From the NCBI RefSeq assembly GCF_021365465.1, contig NZ_CP089932.1:992001-1056000 (forward strand): a stretch of DNA of 64,000 nt. Direction: 5' to 3'. The position numbers were made by a program, and so were the translations under genes. The notes beneath the pieces are model-generated. The model was not told the origin of the DNA. It saw only the letters and a list, made by a program, of their open reading frames with translations, and did no database searches. This DNA comes from Erwinia tracheiphila (GTDB lineage: Bacteria > Pseudomonadota > Gammaproteobacteria > Enterobacterales > Enterobacteriaceae). This document shows positions 46,157-55,599 of this stretch, piece by piece. Each line of letters begins with the position of its first letter. The first letter of the stretch is position 1.

Positions 46157-46568
46157 CATTCTGTACCTCTTTCGATAATATCTCTGCTTTCTCGCCTGAA
46201 CCGTGGCCGTTTTTTGCTCAATGATTCTATTTGCCTTTTCGTCTGACTGGCGTCTCAGATAACATCGGCAAGAAAGAGGCCGTTCAACCCTTATTCGCAA
46301 CGAAATACCGTCCCTGTCGGGGCAATGCATTTTCAGTGGACTGTCGACGCACCTCAGGGTACGTAGCGCGGATATTGCGTGCTGTCATGCCATCTTTTCT
46401 CTGAAAAAGCATCGGCAATGGTCAGGAATAATTGCCCAAAACAGACGTATTGCATGACTCCGCGACTGGCAAGCAGCAAAACGTTGCGATGAACTAATAT
46501 TTCTCTGTTGCTTCACGCCACAATATAACTGCCTGATTCAGAACTGAATCAGGCATTCCGGGATACGC
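46157..46568. other. Gap between aspV and the mtnC remnant
   Basis: No convincing gene. This is where mtnB and the 5' part of mtnC would be expected in a complete salvage cluster, but I recognise nothing of them. A perfect 12-bp inverted repeat lies at 46530-46555. Confidence 0.5.
46530..46555. repeat. Perfect 12-bp inverted repeat with 2-nt spacer
   Basis: TGCCTGATTCAG and CTGAATCAGGCA are separated by AA, giving a near-continuous palindrome 14 nt upstream of the point where recognisable mtnC sequence begins. It could be a terminator-type hairpin of a lost gene or an element end. Confidence 0.7.
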
Positions 46569-47034
46569 TTGTTGCAAACGCTCACGATGTTTCAGGGGAT
46601 GATCTGGCGCGAAGGTTATCTAAACGGCGGCTTTACCGGGCATCTTTATGCCGATGTGCTACCTGCCTTAAAAGAATGGAAAGTGCAGTACATTGGTCTC
46701 TATGTCTATTCTTCAGACTCGGTTGTAGCGCAAAAATTGTTATTTAGCTACAGCGATGCGGGTGATGTTACATCTCTGTTTAGCGGATATTTTGACACCC
46801 ACGTTGGTGCAAAACGGCACACAGAATCCTACCGTCACATTACCGCCGGGTGATTTGCTGTTTTTATCAGATATACACCAGGAGCTGGATGTCGCACAGG
46901 ACGCAGGCTGGAATATCTTACAGTTGTTGCGTGGCGAAACGGATGCAGAAAGCCATCATCGCCAGGTCGCCGGTTTTGATCAAATCAACCTGGATCTGTT
47001 TCCTTATGAGTGCATTGACCATTTTTACCGATAA
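46569..47034 (+). pseudogene. mtnC: Acireductone synthase (enolase-phosphatase) remnant
   Basis: Recognisable MtnC sequence begins at [18 protein letters not shown] near 46590, so roughly the first 95 residues (with the catalytic HAD Asp motif) are missing. Frame 1 runs through LYVYSSDSV and [12 protein letters not shown] to a stop near 46853. The continuation [18 protein letters not shown] is in another frame. One 5' truncation and one frameshift make the gene non-functional. It normally makes acireductone in methylthioadenosine salvage. Confidence 0.88.
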
Positions 47035-47531
47035 TGAGCCTGACACACCGATCTGGCACAGTGTGGGTGCCACCGCGATTCGTCAGCAGCTTAATGCAAA
47101 GCAGGTGCGCTTTGAACGTTGGCAAGCTGATCGCGATTTGGGCGAAAACCCGCAGCCCGAAACGGTGATCGGTGCCTGCCAGCACGCGATTGATAAACTG
47201 GTGACGGAAAAGGGCTATCAGAGTTGGAATGTCATCAGCATGCGCGCGTACAACCCGCAGAAAGAGGCGCTGCGCGAAAAGTTTCTGTCTGAACCTACCC
47301 ACGGCGAAGATGAGGTGCGTTTCTTTGTGGAAGGTGCAGGACTGTTTTGTCTGCATCTGGACGGGCATATCTATCAGGTACTGTGTGAGAAAAACGATCT
47401 GATCTCGGTCCCGGCGGACGCACCGCACTGGTTCGATATGGGATCATCTCCGCATTTTTGATAATCAGGAAGGCTGAATTGCAAACTTCACCGACAACAA
47501 GATTACGGACGCCTATCCGCGTTTGCCCTGA
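47006..47531 (+). pseudogene. mtnD: Acireductone dioxygenase, broken near the 3' end
   Basis: From ATG 47006 ([19 protein letters not shown]) the frame is good through the metal-binding cupin region ([15 protein letters not shown]) and [10 protein letters not shown], then stops at 47459-47461 at about residue 151 of an expected 180. The lost tail is recognisable after a small deletion and frameshift: RIFDNQEG, then TGA in place of Trp, then IANFTDNKITDAYPRLP ending at 47531. It therefore carries two independent lesions. The catalytic core is complete, so residual activity cannot be excluded. Confidence 0.85.
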
Positions 47532-47733
47532 GCATTAAATGCGGCGGAGAGGGGATCAGAAGGGCGAGGGCGGATTAAGACAGCCTGTAAGGACATACCA
47601 TACCGATCGCCTGGACTTCATCCTCGTGCTGAAAAGCAGAACGCCGGAGTTGCCGGGGACAGACCGGTGATTGCATGAAACTAACGTCAAAAGCTGCCTT
47701 CTCTGTTTTCCCGATGCCCTGGCACTGAAGGCG
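47532..47733. other. Gap between mtnD and mtnA 3' ends
   Basis: Convergent intergenic stretch of about 200 nt. No gene and no clear terminator were seen. Confidence 0.4.
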
Positions 47734-48765
47734 TTAGCCCTGGTGGGGCAGCCCAAAAATCCCGTTATTGACCGCGCTGGGCAGGACAACGCCGGTATCC
47801 AGGACCCAGCCGCTAATCAGCGCTGCGGGCGTGACGTCAAATGCCGGATTAAAAACCTGCGCTCCTTCTGGCGCCCACTGAACTTTCCCGAAACTGCCAG
47901 CCACACCCGTCACCTCGCTGGCGTCACGTTGTTCAATTGGAATAGCATTGCCAGTCGGGCAATGTGGATCGAACGTAGTACGCGGTGCGGCGACATAGAA
48001 AGGGATACCGTGGTAGTGGGCCAGCACGGCCAGACTGTAGGTGCCGATTTTGTTTGCGACATCGCCGTTGGCTGAAATGCGATCTGCGCCGACCCAAATC
48101 GCATCCACCTGCTTTTGCGCCATCAGGCTGGCTGCCATGCTGTCGCAAATCAGTCGGTAAGGGATACCGAGTTCGCCGAGTTCCCAGGCGGTCAGGCGGC
48201 CACCCTGAAGCAGCGGACGGGTTTCATCAACCCAAACCTGCGCCACATTTCCTTCCTGCCAGCCACGAGAAATAACCCCGAGCGCGGTGCCTGTACCTGC
48301 TGTTGCCAGACCACCAGTGTTGCAGTGGGTAAGTAAACGGCTGCCCGGTTTTATCAAAGCAGACCCTGCTGTCGCAATACTGTCACACAGCGCCTTATCT
48401 TCGGCCACCAGACGTAATGCTTCAACAGTCAGAGCGCTAACAAAATCGCGTTGTGCCAGCGCCTGCTTCATTCGGTCAAGATTGTTCATCAGATTAACGG
48501 CAGTAGGACGGGCCGCCCGCAGTATTTCCAGCGCATCTGCCAGAGCGGGGTGCGGCATGCCGTTTTCTGCCAGCAATGCAAGTAAGAGGCTGGAGGAAAG
48601 ACCAATCAGTGGCGCACCGCGTACGCGTAACGCTTTAATGTGACCGACCAGTTCCGCAACATCTGGCGTCGCACACCAGATTTTTTTCTGAGGAAGCGCC
48701 TGTTGATCAAGGATCCATAGCTGATTGTCACGAACTTGTAAGCTGGTTGTACTTAGCGTCTGCAT
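47734..48765 (-). CDS. mtnA: S-methyl-5-thioribose-1-phosphate isomerase
   Basis: 343 aa from the ATG at 48765 ([20 protein letters not shown]), matching Klebsiella MtnA; the open frame runs 37 codons further without family support. It converts methylthioribose-1-P to methylthioribulose-1-P in methionine salvage. eIF2B-like fold with RVRGAPLIG (near 50), the catalytic Cys in [12 protein letters not shown] (near 157) and Asp in [19 protein letters not shown] (near 237). It is divergent from mtnK with MetJ boxes between. The gene looks intact although downstream mtnC and mtnD are broken. Confidence 0.95.
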   Translation of the reverse strand: MQTLSTTSLQVRDNQLWILDQQALPQKKIWCATPDVAELVGHIKALRVRGAPLIGLSSSLLLALLAENGMPHPALADALEILRAARPTAVNLMNNLDRMKQALAQRDFVSALTVEALRLVAEDKALCDSIATAGSALIKPGSRLLTHCNTGGLATAGTGTALGVISRGWQEGNVAQVWVDETRPLLQGGRLTAWELGELGIPYRLICDSMAASLMAQKQVDAIWVGADRISANGDVANKIGTYSLAVLAHYHGIPFYVAAPRTTFDPHCPTGNAIPIEQRDASEVTGVAGSFGKVQWAPEGAQVFNPAFDVTPAALISGWVLDTGVVLPSAVNNGIFGLPHQG

Positions 48766-48818
48766 GAGGGTTAAATCCTGGTTGCCTTGTGCGGCTGTAT
48801 TGTGCCAATATGCATTCT

Positions 48819-48842
48819 GGATGTATAGACGTCTGCATGGCT
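48819..48842. promoter_or_regulatory. MetJ operator between mtnA and mtnK
   Basis: Tandem octamers GGATGTAT, AGACGTCT, GCATGGCT in the 148-bp divergent gap. The middle one is the perfect met box, and the first two resemble the pair upstream of metN at 28265. Shared repression of the salvage genes and the methionine importer by MetJ is the likely meaning. Confidence 0.78.
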
Positions 48843-48913
48843 TATTCGCTAAAATCCTGACAGGATAACCAGCCAACGGCTTACAGGCCAGAACGTTTGA
48901 GTGAGATGGATTA

Positions 48914-50113
48914 ATGTCGCAATATCATACCTTCACTGCACAGGATGCAGTGAAATATGCACGCCAATTTGGCGGTATTGACAACCCGGACAGTCTGGTT
49001 GACTCGCAGGAAATCGGTGATGGTAACCTGAACTTGGTATTCAAAATTTTTGACCGCGACGGCAACAGCCGGGTGATTGTCAAGCAGGCTTTGCCCTACG
49101 TTCGTTGCGTGGGAGAATCCTGGCCGTTGACGCTCGATCGTGCACGCATCGAAGCTGAAGTGCTTCAGATTCACGGGAGTTTATGCCCGGAGCATACAGT
49201 GAAAATCCTGCATTACGACCCGCAGCTGGCCGTCATAGTGATGGAAGATCTCTCCAGCCACGCCATCTGGCGCGGTGAACAGGTTAAAGGTATCGATTAT
49301 CCACAGGCGGCAACGCAGCTGGGCAAATACCTCTCACAAACACTGTTTTACACCTCTGATTTTTATCAGCATCCTCATCGGAAAAAAGCCGATGTTATCC
49401 GCTTCACTAACCCGGAACTGTGCGACATTACGGAAGCGCTGTTTTTTAATGAACCTTACGAAAAACATCAGCGTAATGGCTATCCCCGTGCGCTGGAGCC
49501 GTTGATCGCCACGCTGCGTAACGATGTGGAATTGCGGCAAAAGGTTGCGACTTTGAAACACCGTTTTCTGTCCAGTACCGAGGCGTTATTGCACGGCGAT
49601 GTGCACACCGGATCGATTTTCGTTTCTGAGGGGGACCTGAAGGTCATTGATGCAGAATTTGGTTTTTATGGCCCGGCAGGTTTTGATGTGGGCAGTGCGC
49701 TGGGTAACCTGTTGATCAATTACTGTGCGTTACCGGGCCTGCTGGCCCCGCGTGAGGCTGACGCCGTCCGCGAACAGCGACTGCGCGATGTTTCTGCACT
49801 ATGGCAAAGTTTTGGCGGGTCTTTTCTGGCACTGGCCGAGGAAAAAACGCAGGATCGTGCGCTGGCCTGCCCCGGCTATGCGGCAGCATTTTTGACGAAA
49901 ATCTGGCGTGATACCCTGGGGTTCGCAGGTACCGAAGTGATTCGTCGTACCGTGGGGATGTCACAGGTGGCAGATATAAAGAACATCACCGATGAGACGA
50001 TGCGTAGTGAGTGCGTGCGTCAGGCGGTAACGCTTGGCCGAACGCTGATTCTGGCGGCGGATCATATTGTTGATGGCGATGCGCTGATTGCCCGCATCCG
50101 GCAGAATGGCTGA
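48914..50113 (+). CDS. mtnK: S-methyl-5-thioribose kinase
   Basis: 399 aa, as in Klebsiella MtnK. It phosphorylates methylthioribose at C1 with ATP, feeding MtnA. APH-like kinase fold: nucleotide loop [12 protein letters not shown] (about 36-47), invariant Lys in [12 protein letters not shown], catalytic loop [13 protein letters not shown] (near 230) and metal-binding Asp-Glu in [17 protein letters not shown]. Start ATG at 48914. Intact and divergent from mtnA. Confidence 0.95.
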   Translation: MSQYHTFTAQDAVKYARQFGGIDNPDSLVDSQEIGDGNLNLVFKIFDRDGNSRVIVKQALPYVRCVGESWPLTLDRARIEAEVLQIHGSLCPEHTVKILHYDPQLAVIVMEDLSSHAIWRGEQVKGIDYPQAATQLGKYLSQTLFYTSDFYQHPHRKKADVIRFTNPELCDITEALFFNEPYEKHQRNGYPRALEPLIATLRNDVELRQKVATLKHRFLSSTEALLHGDVHTGSIFVSEGDLKVIDAEFGFYGPAGFDVGSALGNLLINYCALPGLLAPREADAVREQRLRDVSALWQSFGGSFLALAEEKTQDRALACPGYAAAFLTKIWRDTLGFAGTEVIRRTVGMSQVADIKNITDETMRSECVRQAVTLGRTLILAADHIVDGDALIARIRQNG

Positions 50114-50392
50114 TCCTTTCCTTCCCGGCGACATGGATTGCCGCCGGGAAGATGTGTTTCCTTTATGTCTCTGTTAAGAGTCTGTCTCAATATGACTTTA
50201 TTCCAGACAATCAGACCACAGGAAAAATGCAACAGGGCCCCGTCATTTTCAGACGTCTTTTCCCGTCGGGTCAGGGGCCGGCGAAACCGGTTCATCCGGC
50301 TGTGCGTCCTCCCGACTGCCCGGCGACGGGCCCTGAAGCTCGTGGTTTTGCTGGCATCTCATTCCTCTTTACGGGGCGGGATATAAGGCTCG
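50114..50392. other. Region after mtnK, containing the 3' part of an IS5-type remnant
   Basis: No intact gene. A GC-rich inverted repeat around 50124-50151 (TTCCCGGCGAC and GCCGCCGGGAA) lies just past the mtnK stop and may serve as its terminator. The remainder appears to be decayed transposase 3' sequence. Confidence 0.4.
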
Positions 50393-50945
50393 TCACGACG
50401 GCCCAACCGGTCTGTTTTGCCCGGGCGCTCCGTCGCCTTTGTCCGGGCAGAGTCCGGGTTTTTGCCCCGGGCATCCCGTCTGAAGAGCACCGGGTGTGTC
50501 CGCCACCAGTTTGATGTCATGCCTGTCTGCTGCTGCGACGCCCCGTGACAGAGGAAGCCCGCCGGTATCTGTCATCAGACTGGGCTTTACGCCCTGTTTC
50601 CCTGTGTCCGTGGGGTAGCGTCCTGTTTTTTGTCCCGGCAGCGGTGATGTTGTCATACCGCCATCCACCGACAACCATGAGCAGTCCGTGCCGTCCGGGT
50701 GTTCACAGGCCAGTAATCCGTTCTGCCAGAAACGCCCGAAGACACCTGCGTCTCTCCGTTCCCGGAAGCGCCGGGGCGCAGAAGCTGATGAACCTATCCC
50801 TGTGGCATTGAGTGCATTCCACTGACAGGCTGTTCTTCATCCTTAGCCAGTTCGTAGCTGCCATCGGCGTTGTTTTCCGGCGCGCTGGCATCGTCCGGGG
50901 TGCGAAGCAATTCCTCCGGCAATTACCGGAGCCACCGTCTGGGTT
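50190..50945 (-). mobile_element. Decayed IS5-family element
   Basis: Bounds are approximate. Transposase coding sequence is recognisable on the minus strand from near 50900 to 50393. It abuts the fadE fragment, so this insertion (or a deletion anchored on it) removed the rest of fadE. Confidence 0.55.
50393..50900 (-). pseudogene. IS5-family transposase remnant (IS427-like group)
   Basis: Reading the minus strand, [20 protein letters not shown] and [18 protein letters not shown] lead into the DDE-family block SVDGGMTTSPLPGQKTGR, TDTGKQGVKPSLMTD and RHDIKLVADT, then stop at 50393. The spacing and wording fit IS5-group transposases (first Asp in VDGG, second region NRHD-like). The N-terminal part is in different frames and the C-terminal third with the catalytic Glu is lost. 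Confidence 0.72.
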
Positions 50946-51724
50946 TTCAGATGCAGGCCATTCGCCCATACAGACGACGCCGCTGTCTGGAATGGTTCCG
51001 GCGTCTGAACCTGCTTTCGCGCTGGTCAGGGCGAAACAGAGAATTTCCTGACCGTGCGCCAGACGGGGCAGGTAGTGATCTTTCTGCTGTTTGGTTCCGT
51101 AGTGTTGCAGCAGTTCGCCGGGACCAAGGGAGTTGGGCACGCCGACGGTAATGGCCAGAATACCTGAAATCCCTGCCAGTTTTTGCAGCACGAGGCTCTG
51201 CACATAGGCGGAAAACACCAGGCCGCTGTACTCTTTTTTGATGATCATGGCGAAAAAACATGTGCTTTAAGATGAACCCATAGCCCAGGCGGCAGATCGG
51301 TCATTTCATGCGTAATTTTAAAATTGTTCGCCATCCGGCAGGCTTCGTTCACTGGCCCGTCGAGAAATGCCTGTTCCTCCGCGGTTAAATGGAGTTGCGG
51401 GTGGCGGTGTAACTTTTGCCAGTCTGGACGTCCACAGAACAGATCGCCTTCCCACCAGGTTGTTCCGGCATCAATGGCTTCCTTTTCGGTACGCGACATG
51501 GGCGGCATCACTTTTTTAAAGGTGCGTAGCGCGGGTTTGGAAAAAATGACTCTGCGCAGGGGCAGCAGGATGATAACCAGTGGAATCAGTAACCACGGTG
51601 TCCAGAGAGAAGCCATTGCCGCACTCCAGAGCAGCACAATCAGGTTACTGAACAGTAAATTTATGCGGTGATAAAACAGTGCGCCAATCAGCGCAATTGT
51701 CGTCACGCAACTGAGAACCATCAT
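50946..51724 (-). pseudogene. fadE: Acyl-CoA dehydrogenase FadE, truncated and frameshifted
   Basis: The N-terminal membrane part and start of the enzyme are intact from ATG 51724 ([20 protein letters not shown]) through [17 protein letters not shown] to KAHVF. One T is missing from what should be a run of seven (51247-51252), causing a stop at 51245. The sequence resumes in the correct protein at [17 protein letters not shown] and continues to GVVCMGEW near 50960. About 570 C-terminal residues of the usual 814 are absent, replaced by an IS5 remnant. First-step beta-oxidation from this gene must be lost. Confidence 0.93.
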
Positions 51725-51744
51725 ATCTTTCTCCGGGAAATGGA

Positions 51745-51761
51745 AAATGGTCTGACCTGTT
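51745..51761. promoter_or_regulatory. FadR operator-like site upstream of fadE
   Basis: AAATGGTCTGACCTGTT closely fits the FadR consensus (TGGTCNGACCTGTT), 21 nt upstream of the decayed fadE start. FadR represses fadE in E. coli, so the operator has outlived its gene. Confidence 0.7.
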
Positions 51762-51937
51762 AGCTACAGGTTTAGATGAGATGTATTTTGTTAGTAATGT
51801 GTTTACATAATTATTACAATAATGATCGCTGTCCGTATAACACGCGGGTCCAGGGACACCACCGCTGGCAGAGGGCGCTTTTCGCCTGGTCTGCAACTTG
51901 ATAAACTGGCGCCGATCTCACCTTAAAGGACTCCCCT

Positions 51938-52516
51938 ATGTATCAGGACATCATTCGTGCCGAGCTTAACGAAGCAGCAGATACGCTGAATAATTTTCTG
52001 AGTAATGACGCCAATATTCACGCAATCCAGCGTGCTGCCGTACTGCTCGCCGATTCTTTTAAAGCGGGCGGAAAAGTGCTTTCGTGTGGTAACGGTGGTT
52101 CGCATTGTGATGCCATGCATTTTGCCGAAGAGCTGACTGGGCGCTATCGCGGAAACCGTCCGGGCTATCCTGGTATTGCCATCTCTGACGTCAGCCATCT
52201 TTCGTGCGTCAGCAACGATTTCGGTTACGATCATGTCTTTTCGCGCTATCTGGATGCAGTGGGTAAGCAGGGCGATGTGCTGTTGGGAATTTCGACTTCC
52301 GGGAACTCTGCCAACGTGATTAAAGCGATCGAAGCGGCCCGGGTGCAGGGAATGAAAGTGATTACCCTGACTGGTAAAGACGGTGGAAAAATGCAGGGTA
52401 TGGCCGATGTGGATATTCGCGTGCCGCACTTTGGCTATGCCGACCGCATTCAGGAAATTCATATCAAAGTGATCCATATCCTGATTCTGCTTATCGAAAA
52501 AGAGATGGCGGCATAA
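51938..52516 (+). CDS. gmhA: Sedoheptulose 7-phosphate isomerase
   Basis: 192 aa, equal to E. coli GmhA (LpcA). First step of ADP-heptose synthesis for LPS inner core. SIS domain with [19 protein letters not shown] (about 53-71, substrate loop and catalytic Glu), [13 protein letters not shown] near 117-129, and the C-terminal His in [13 protein letters not shown] 51938 follows AAAGGA. Together with gmhB at 28378 the heptose pathway is kept. Confidence 0.97.
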   Translation: MYQDIIRAELNEAADTLNNFLSNDANIHAIQRAAVLLADSFKAGGKVLSCGNGGSHCDAMHFAEELTGRYRGNRPGYPGIAISDVSHLSCVSNDFGYDHVFSRYLDAVGKQGDVLLGISTSGNSANVIKAIEAARVQGMKVITLTGKDGGKMQGMADVDIRVPHFGYADRIQEIHIKVIHILILLIEKEMAA

Positions 52517-52559
52517 AGGTTCCGGCCTGGGGTTACTGTTCACTGAATGAGGTAAATCT

Positions 52560-53327
52560 ATGTGTGAACTGCTCGGGATGAGCGCGAATGTCCCAACGGA
52601 CATCTGTTTCAGCTTTACCGGGCTGGTTCAGCGGGGGGGAGGAACCGGCCCGCACAAGGACGGCTGGGGCATCACTTTTTATGAAGGAAAAGGCTGTCGC
52701 ACATTTAAAGATCCCCAGCCCAGCTTTAATTCGCCCATTGCACGACTGGTGCAGGAGTACCCCATAAAATCCTGCTCGGTGGTGGCGCATATCCGCCAGG
52801 CTAATCGCGGGCAGGTTTCGCTGGAAAATACCCATCCTTTTACCCGCGAACTATGGGGGCGTAACTGGACCTATGCCCATAACGGTCAATTAAAAGGCTA
52901 TCGGACCCTGGATACCGGGCCGTATCGCCCTGTTGGCGAGACGGACAGTGAGCATGCTTTTTGCTGGCTGCTGCATCAGCTGACGTCGCGCTATCCTCGA
53001 ACGCCGGCTAACTGGTCCGCGGTGTTTCGCTACATTGCTGAACTGGCGATGCAGCTGTGTCAAAAGGGGGTATTCAATATGCTGCTGTCAGACGGACGCT
53101 ATCTTATGGCCTTCTGTTCGACCAATTTGTTCTGGATAACCCGGCGGGCACCTTTTGGTAAGGCAACGCTGCTGGATCAGGATGTGGAAATCGATTTTCA
53201 GAAGCAGACCACGCCGGACGACGTGGTCACGGTGATTGCCACTCAGCCTCTGACCGGCAATGAAACTTGGCACAAGATTGAGCCAGGCGAATGGGCATTA
53301 TTTTGTCTCGGAGAGCGCCAGCGCTGA
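52560..53327 (+). CDS. yafJ: Class II glutamine amidotransferase YafJ
   Basis: 255 aa, equal to E. coli YafJ. Ntn-hydrolase glutaminase domain with the nucleophile Cys 2 ([12 protein letters not shown]) exposed after Met removal, then [13 protein letters not shown] and HIRQANRG. No synthase partner domain is fused, and its acceptor substrate is unknown. Its 3' end overlaps yafK by 30 nt, convergently. Confidence 0.93.
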   Translation: MCELLGMSANVPTDICFSFTGLVQRGGGTGPHKDGWGITFYEGKGCRTFKDPQPSFNSPIARLVQEYPIKSCSVVAHIRQANRGQVSLENTHPFTRELWGRNWTYAHNGQLKGYRTLDTGPYRPVGETDSEHAFCWLLHQLTSRYPRTPANWSAVFRYIAELAMQLCQKGVFNMLLSDGRYLMAFCSTNLFWITRRAPFGKATLLDQDVEIDFQKQTTPDDVVTVIATQPLTGNETWHKIEPGEWALFCLGERQR

Positions 53328-54041
53328 ACCATTACCACTGGCAACTTTGCCGTTAATAAGCGCGCTTTTGAGTACATAGCGGCCCGCCATGACGCTCATC
53401 ATTGGTGGCTGGTGGTTCTGCACAAACTCGGCATAGCCGGGCTGTAGCTGCTGCCAGAAACTGTAATAGACTGAATTGCGATGGCGTTGCAGATTGCTGT
53501 CGGTCATGCGAAAGGGATAAATGCTCACTTCCACCTGCGGCTGACCGTTGCGTAGGGCTGCTTCGACGTAATGGTAAATATCATCAATGTTGCTGTCGGT
53601 CATGGCATAGCAGCCAATCGACACGCAGCTACCGTGGATCATCAGATATTTCCCTTCATAACCCTGCTGACGATCGTATTCATTAGGAAATCCCACATTG
53701 ATGGCGCGGTAGAACCGGCTGTTTGGTTTCAGTTGGGAAAGTCCGACGCTGTAAAACCCTTCAGGACTTTTGAAATCACCCTCGTGGCGTTTTGGCCCCA
53801 GGCCTCCTGAAAAATTGCAGATGCGATAGCTGTCGAGTAGGCGATATTCGGTACCGATCTTGCCATACAGCTCAAGCACGCGTTCTTCTTTAAAAATCTG
53901 AAGATACACGGGTGCGCCAAGTAACTGTTTTTTAAATTCTTTCCTTACCGGTGCCAGTGGCGCGACCTGTGTGGCAGGAACGCTGGCAAATACAACGGTT
54001 GGCAGAAAAAACATCGCAAACAACAGTGCGATTTTGCCCAT
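53298..54041 (-). CDS. yafK: L,D-transpeptidase-family protein YafK (LdtF/DpaA)
   Basis: 247 aa from the ATG at 54041 ([18 protein letters not shown], signal peptide cleaved after FASVPA); the frame opens 30 codons earlier. In E. coli YafK is a periplasmic murein hydrolase that detaches Braun lipoprotein from peptidoglycan. The YkuD domain carries [14 protein letters not shown] (catalytic His and Cys, near 140-153) and [13 protein letters not shown]. It lies upstream of the split dinB operator, in divergent orientation to dinB. Confidence 0.93.
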   Translation of the reverse strand: MGKIALLFAMFFLPTVVFASVPATQVAPLAPVRKEFKKQLLGAPVYLQIFKEERVLELYGKIGTEYRLLDSYRICNFSGGLGPKRHEGDFKSPEGFYSVGLSQLKPNSRFYRAINVGFPNEYDRQQGYEGKYLMIHGSCVSIGCYAMTDSNIDDIYHYVEAALRNGQPQVEVSIYPFRMTDSNLQRHRNSVYYSFWQQLQPGYAEFVQNHQPPMMSVMAGRYVLKSALINGKVASGNGSALALSETK

Positions 54042-54245
54042 TCTGATGTCCTTGATGGTAGGTGGATGAATACAAGGTCCGCAGACGCTTTGACTATGCA
54101 ATTTCGGAATGTTCCGTAAGAGCAGCGCCACATTAGCATTGTCTGTTTTTTTAGCAAGAGAGTTGGGGCAAAAAGCAAAGTGCTCTCAGCCCGCCGTCTG
54201 CCGTGCTTTGTTGGTCAACAGAAGCATTGCTAAAGTTTCTTTTTA

Positions 54246-54257
54246 CTGTATATTTAC
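54246..54257 (+). promoter_or_regulatory. Left half of the split dinB LexA box
   Basis: CTGTATATTTAC abuts the ISL3 element. The last eight bases (ATATTTAC, 54250-54257) are the target duplication. With CCAG at 55581-55584 it rebuilds CTG-N10-CAG, the canonical LexA operator. Confidence 0.85.
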
Positions 54258-55572
54258 GGGACTTCCCCGATCATGGTGGGAGACTCAGAACGCCATGTTC
54301 AGCTTCCCGTAGTGGAACATTACGCCCAGCTTGAACCGTTCTTTATTCCTGAAGCCCCGTGACTTGATCCTCAGCAACCGTATTTTACTGTTCAGAGACT
54401 CCGCATTGCCGTTCGATACCCGGTTTTTCATCGCATTCAGAATGCCGTAAAGCCGCTTTGCCACCATGCGGGCAATGCTGACCATGAGTGGTATGCCGGT
54501 GTCTTTAGCCATCGCCATCCATTCCTGCCACAACTTACGGCTATGGTCGTCATAGCGGCGGTGCCACAGATCGCGGGCAAGCTCTTTCATTACCCAGCAC
54601 TGGTTCGTTTGCGGTAACACCAGCCGGGCAACTTCTAACCTCTCAGCGCGGCGCCCAAAGCGATTTTGTTTGCTGTAAAACCATAAGTAGCGTGAGCGGT
54701 GGGCGTCTTTCCTGTCTGACGACGGGATCTGTTTCATCTCAGCCTGACGGGTTTTATCAACGATGGCGCACAACATTTTTGCCACATGGAAGTGATCGAA
54801 GGCGATTTTATCCACGGCATTGGGGAGATGGATGCGTGCAGCACTGATATAGGCCGTGTTCATGTCCATAGACAGCGTTTTTATCTCTTCAAGCTGGTGA
54901 TCTCTCAGGCTACGCAGATAACTGGCAAGACTTTCTACACCGCGATCGTCGGTCAGTTGCAAAGCGCGTCCCTGCCTGTCAGAGATAACGGTGACGTACT
55001 GGTGTCCTTTTTTGAACCCGACTTCATCCACGCAGAGATGACGGGCCGATAAGGGTTGTTTTATCCGGGCCAGGCCTCGTTTTACTGCGCGCATCATGAT
55101 GCCGTCCACGGCATTCCAACTGAGTTTGAGCTGCTTTCTGACAGCATCCACGGTGCTAATTTTCAGCCATGAAAGAACAAAGGCTTCGAACAACAGGGTG
55201 TAGCGGCTGCCTGGCCCCGCCCACGGAACCGGCAGTGTCTGGCAACCGTGCTCGGGGCAGTCAATGCGGGGTACATCAGCTTCAACCAGCGTGGTGAATT
55301 GACAGGTATCGAGGTGACGCCATTTGCGACGCCGGTGGTCATGTATGGGGCAGGATTTACCGCATGTTGGACAGGTCAGTTGAGTGTGCCCGACAATGCC
55401 GACAATCACAGTCACTGAACCAGATTTTTCATCAAGAGAAAGGGATTTTACCTGCCACGGTGCGGACAGGTTAAGGATATGGGCATAGAGGGACTTTTCG
55501 TCCATGGCAGACTCCTCAGAAAATCAAGACTGCCATCATAATGCCCTTAGCCACCACAACAGGGGAAGACCC
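54258..55572 (-). mobile_element. ISL3-family insertion sequence inserted in the dinB LexA box
   Basis: 1315 bp. Ends are imperfect inverted repeats: left GGGACTTCCCCGATCATGG; right, read in reverse, GGGTCTTCCCCTGTTGTGG. A perfect 8-bp target duplication ATATTTAC flanks it (54250-54257 and 55573-55580), the usual ISL3 length. One intact transposase gene. Perfect ends and duplication suggest a recent event. Confidence 0.93.
54285..55505 (-). CDS. ISL3-family transposase
   Basis: 406 aa, full length. An N-terminal zinc ribbon (LTCPTCGKSCPIHDHR, about 44-59, and a second Cys pair PRIDCPEHGC) is followed by an HTH and the DDE domain. Catalytic residues fit the Asp in CVDEVGFKKGH (near 160), Asp in SMDMNTAYI (near 215), and Glu in NGNAESLNSKIRL near the C-terminus. 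Appears functional. Confidence 0.93.
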   Translation of the reverse strand: MDEKSLYAHILNLSAPWQVKSLSLDEKSGSVTVIVGIVGHTQLTCPTCGKSCPIHDHRRRKWRHLDTCQFTTLVEADVPRIDCPEHGCQTLPVPWAGPGSRYTLLFEAFVLSWLKISTVDAVRKQLKLSWNAVDGIMMRAVKRGLARIKQPLSARHLCVDEVGFKKGHQYVTVISDRQGRALQLTDDRGVESLASYLRSLRDHQLEEIKTLSMDMNTAYISAARIHLPNAVDKIAFDHFHVAKMLCAIVDKTRQAEMKQIPSSDRKDAHRSRYLWFYSKQNRFGRRAERLEVARLVLPQTNQCWVMKELARDLWHRRYDDHSRKLWQEWMAMAKDTGIPLMVSIARMVAKRLYGILNAMKNRVSNGNAESLNSKIRLLRIKSRGFRNKERFKLGVMFHYGKLNMAF

Positions 55573-55584
55573 ATATTTACCCAG
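55573..55584 (+). promoter_or_regulatory. Right half of the split dinB LexA box
   Basis: ATATTTACCCAG, 15 nt before the dinB start. The CTG half-site is now 1.3 kb away; the IS bases at that position read ACC, so no LexA dyad is restored at the junction. Confidence 0.82.
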
Positions 55585-55599
55585 TTTCCTGGAGGGCCT

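Noticed and set aside
46076..46330. 84-codon minus-strand frame overlapping aspV
   Set aside because: It starts in non-conserved DNA and ends inside the tRNA; no family similarity recognised.
55504..55599. Extended N-terminus for DinB starting at 55504
   Set aside because: The extra 32 codons come from the ISL3 end and target duplication. The family start is the GTG at 55600, which gives the exact E. coli length.
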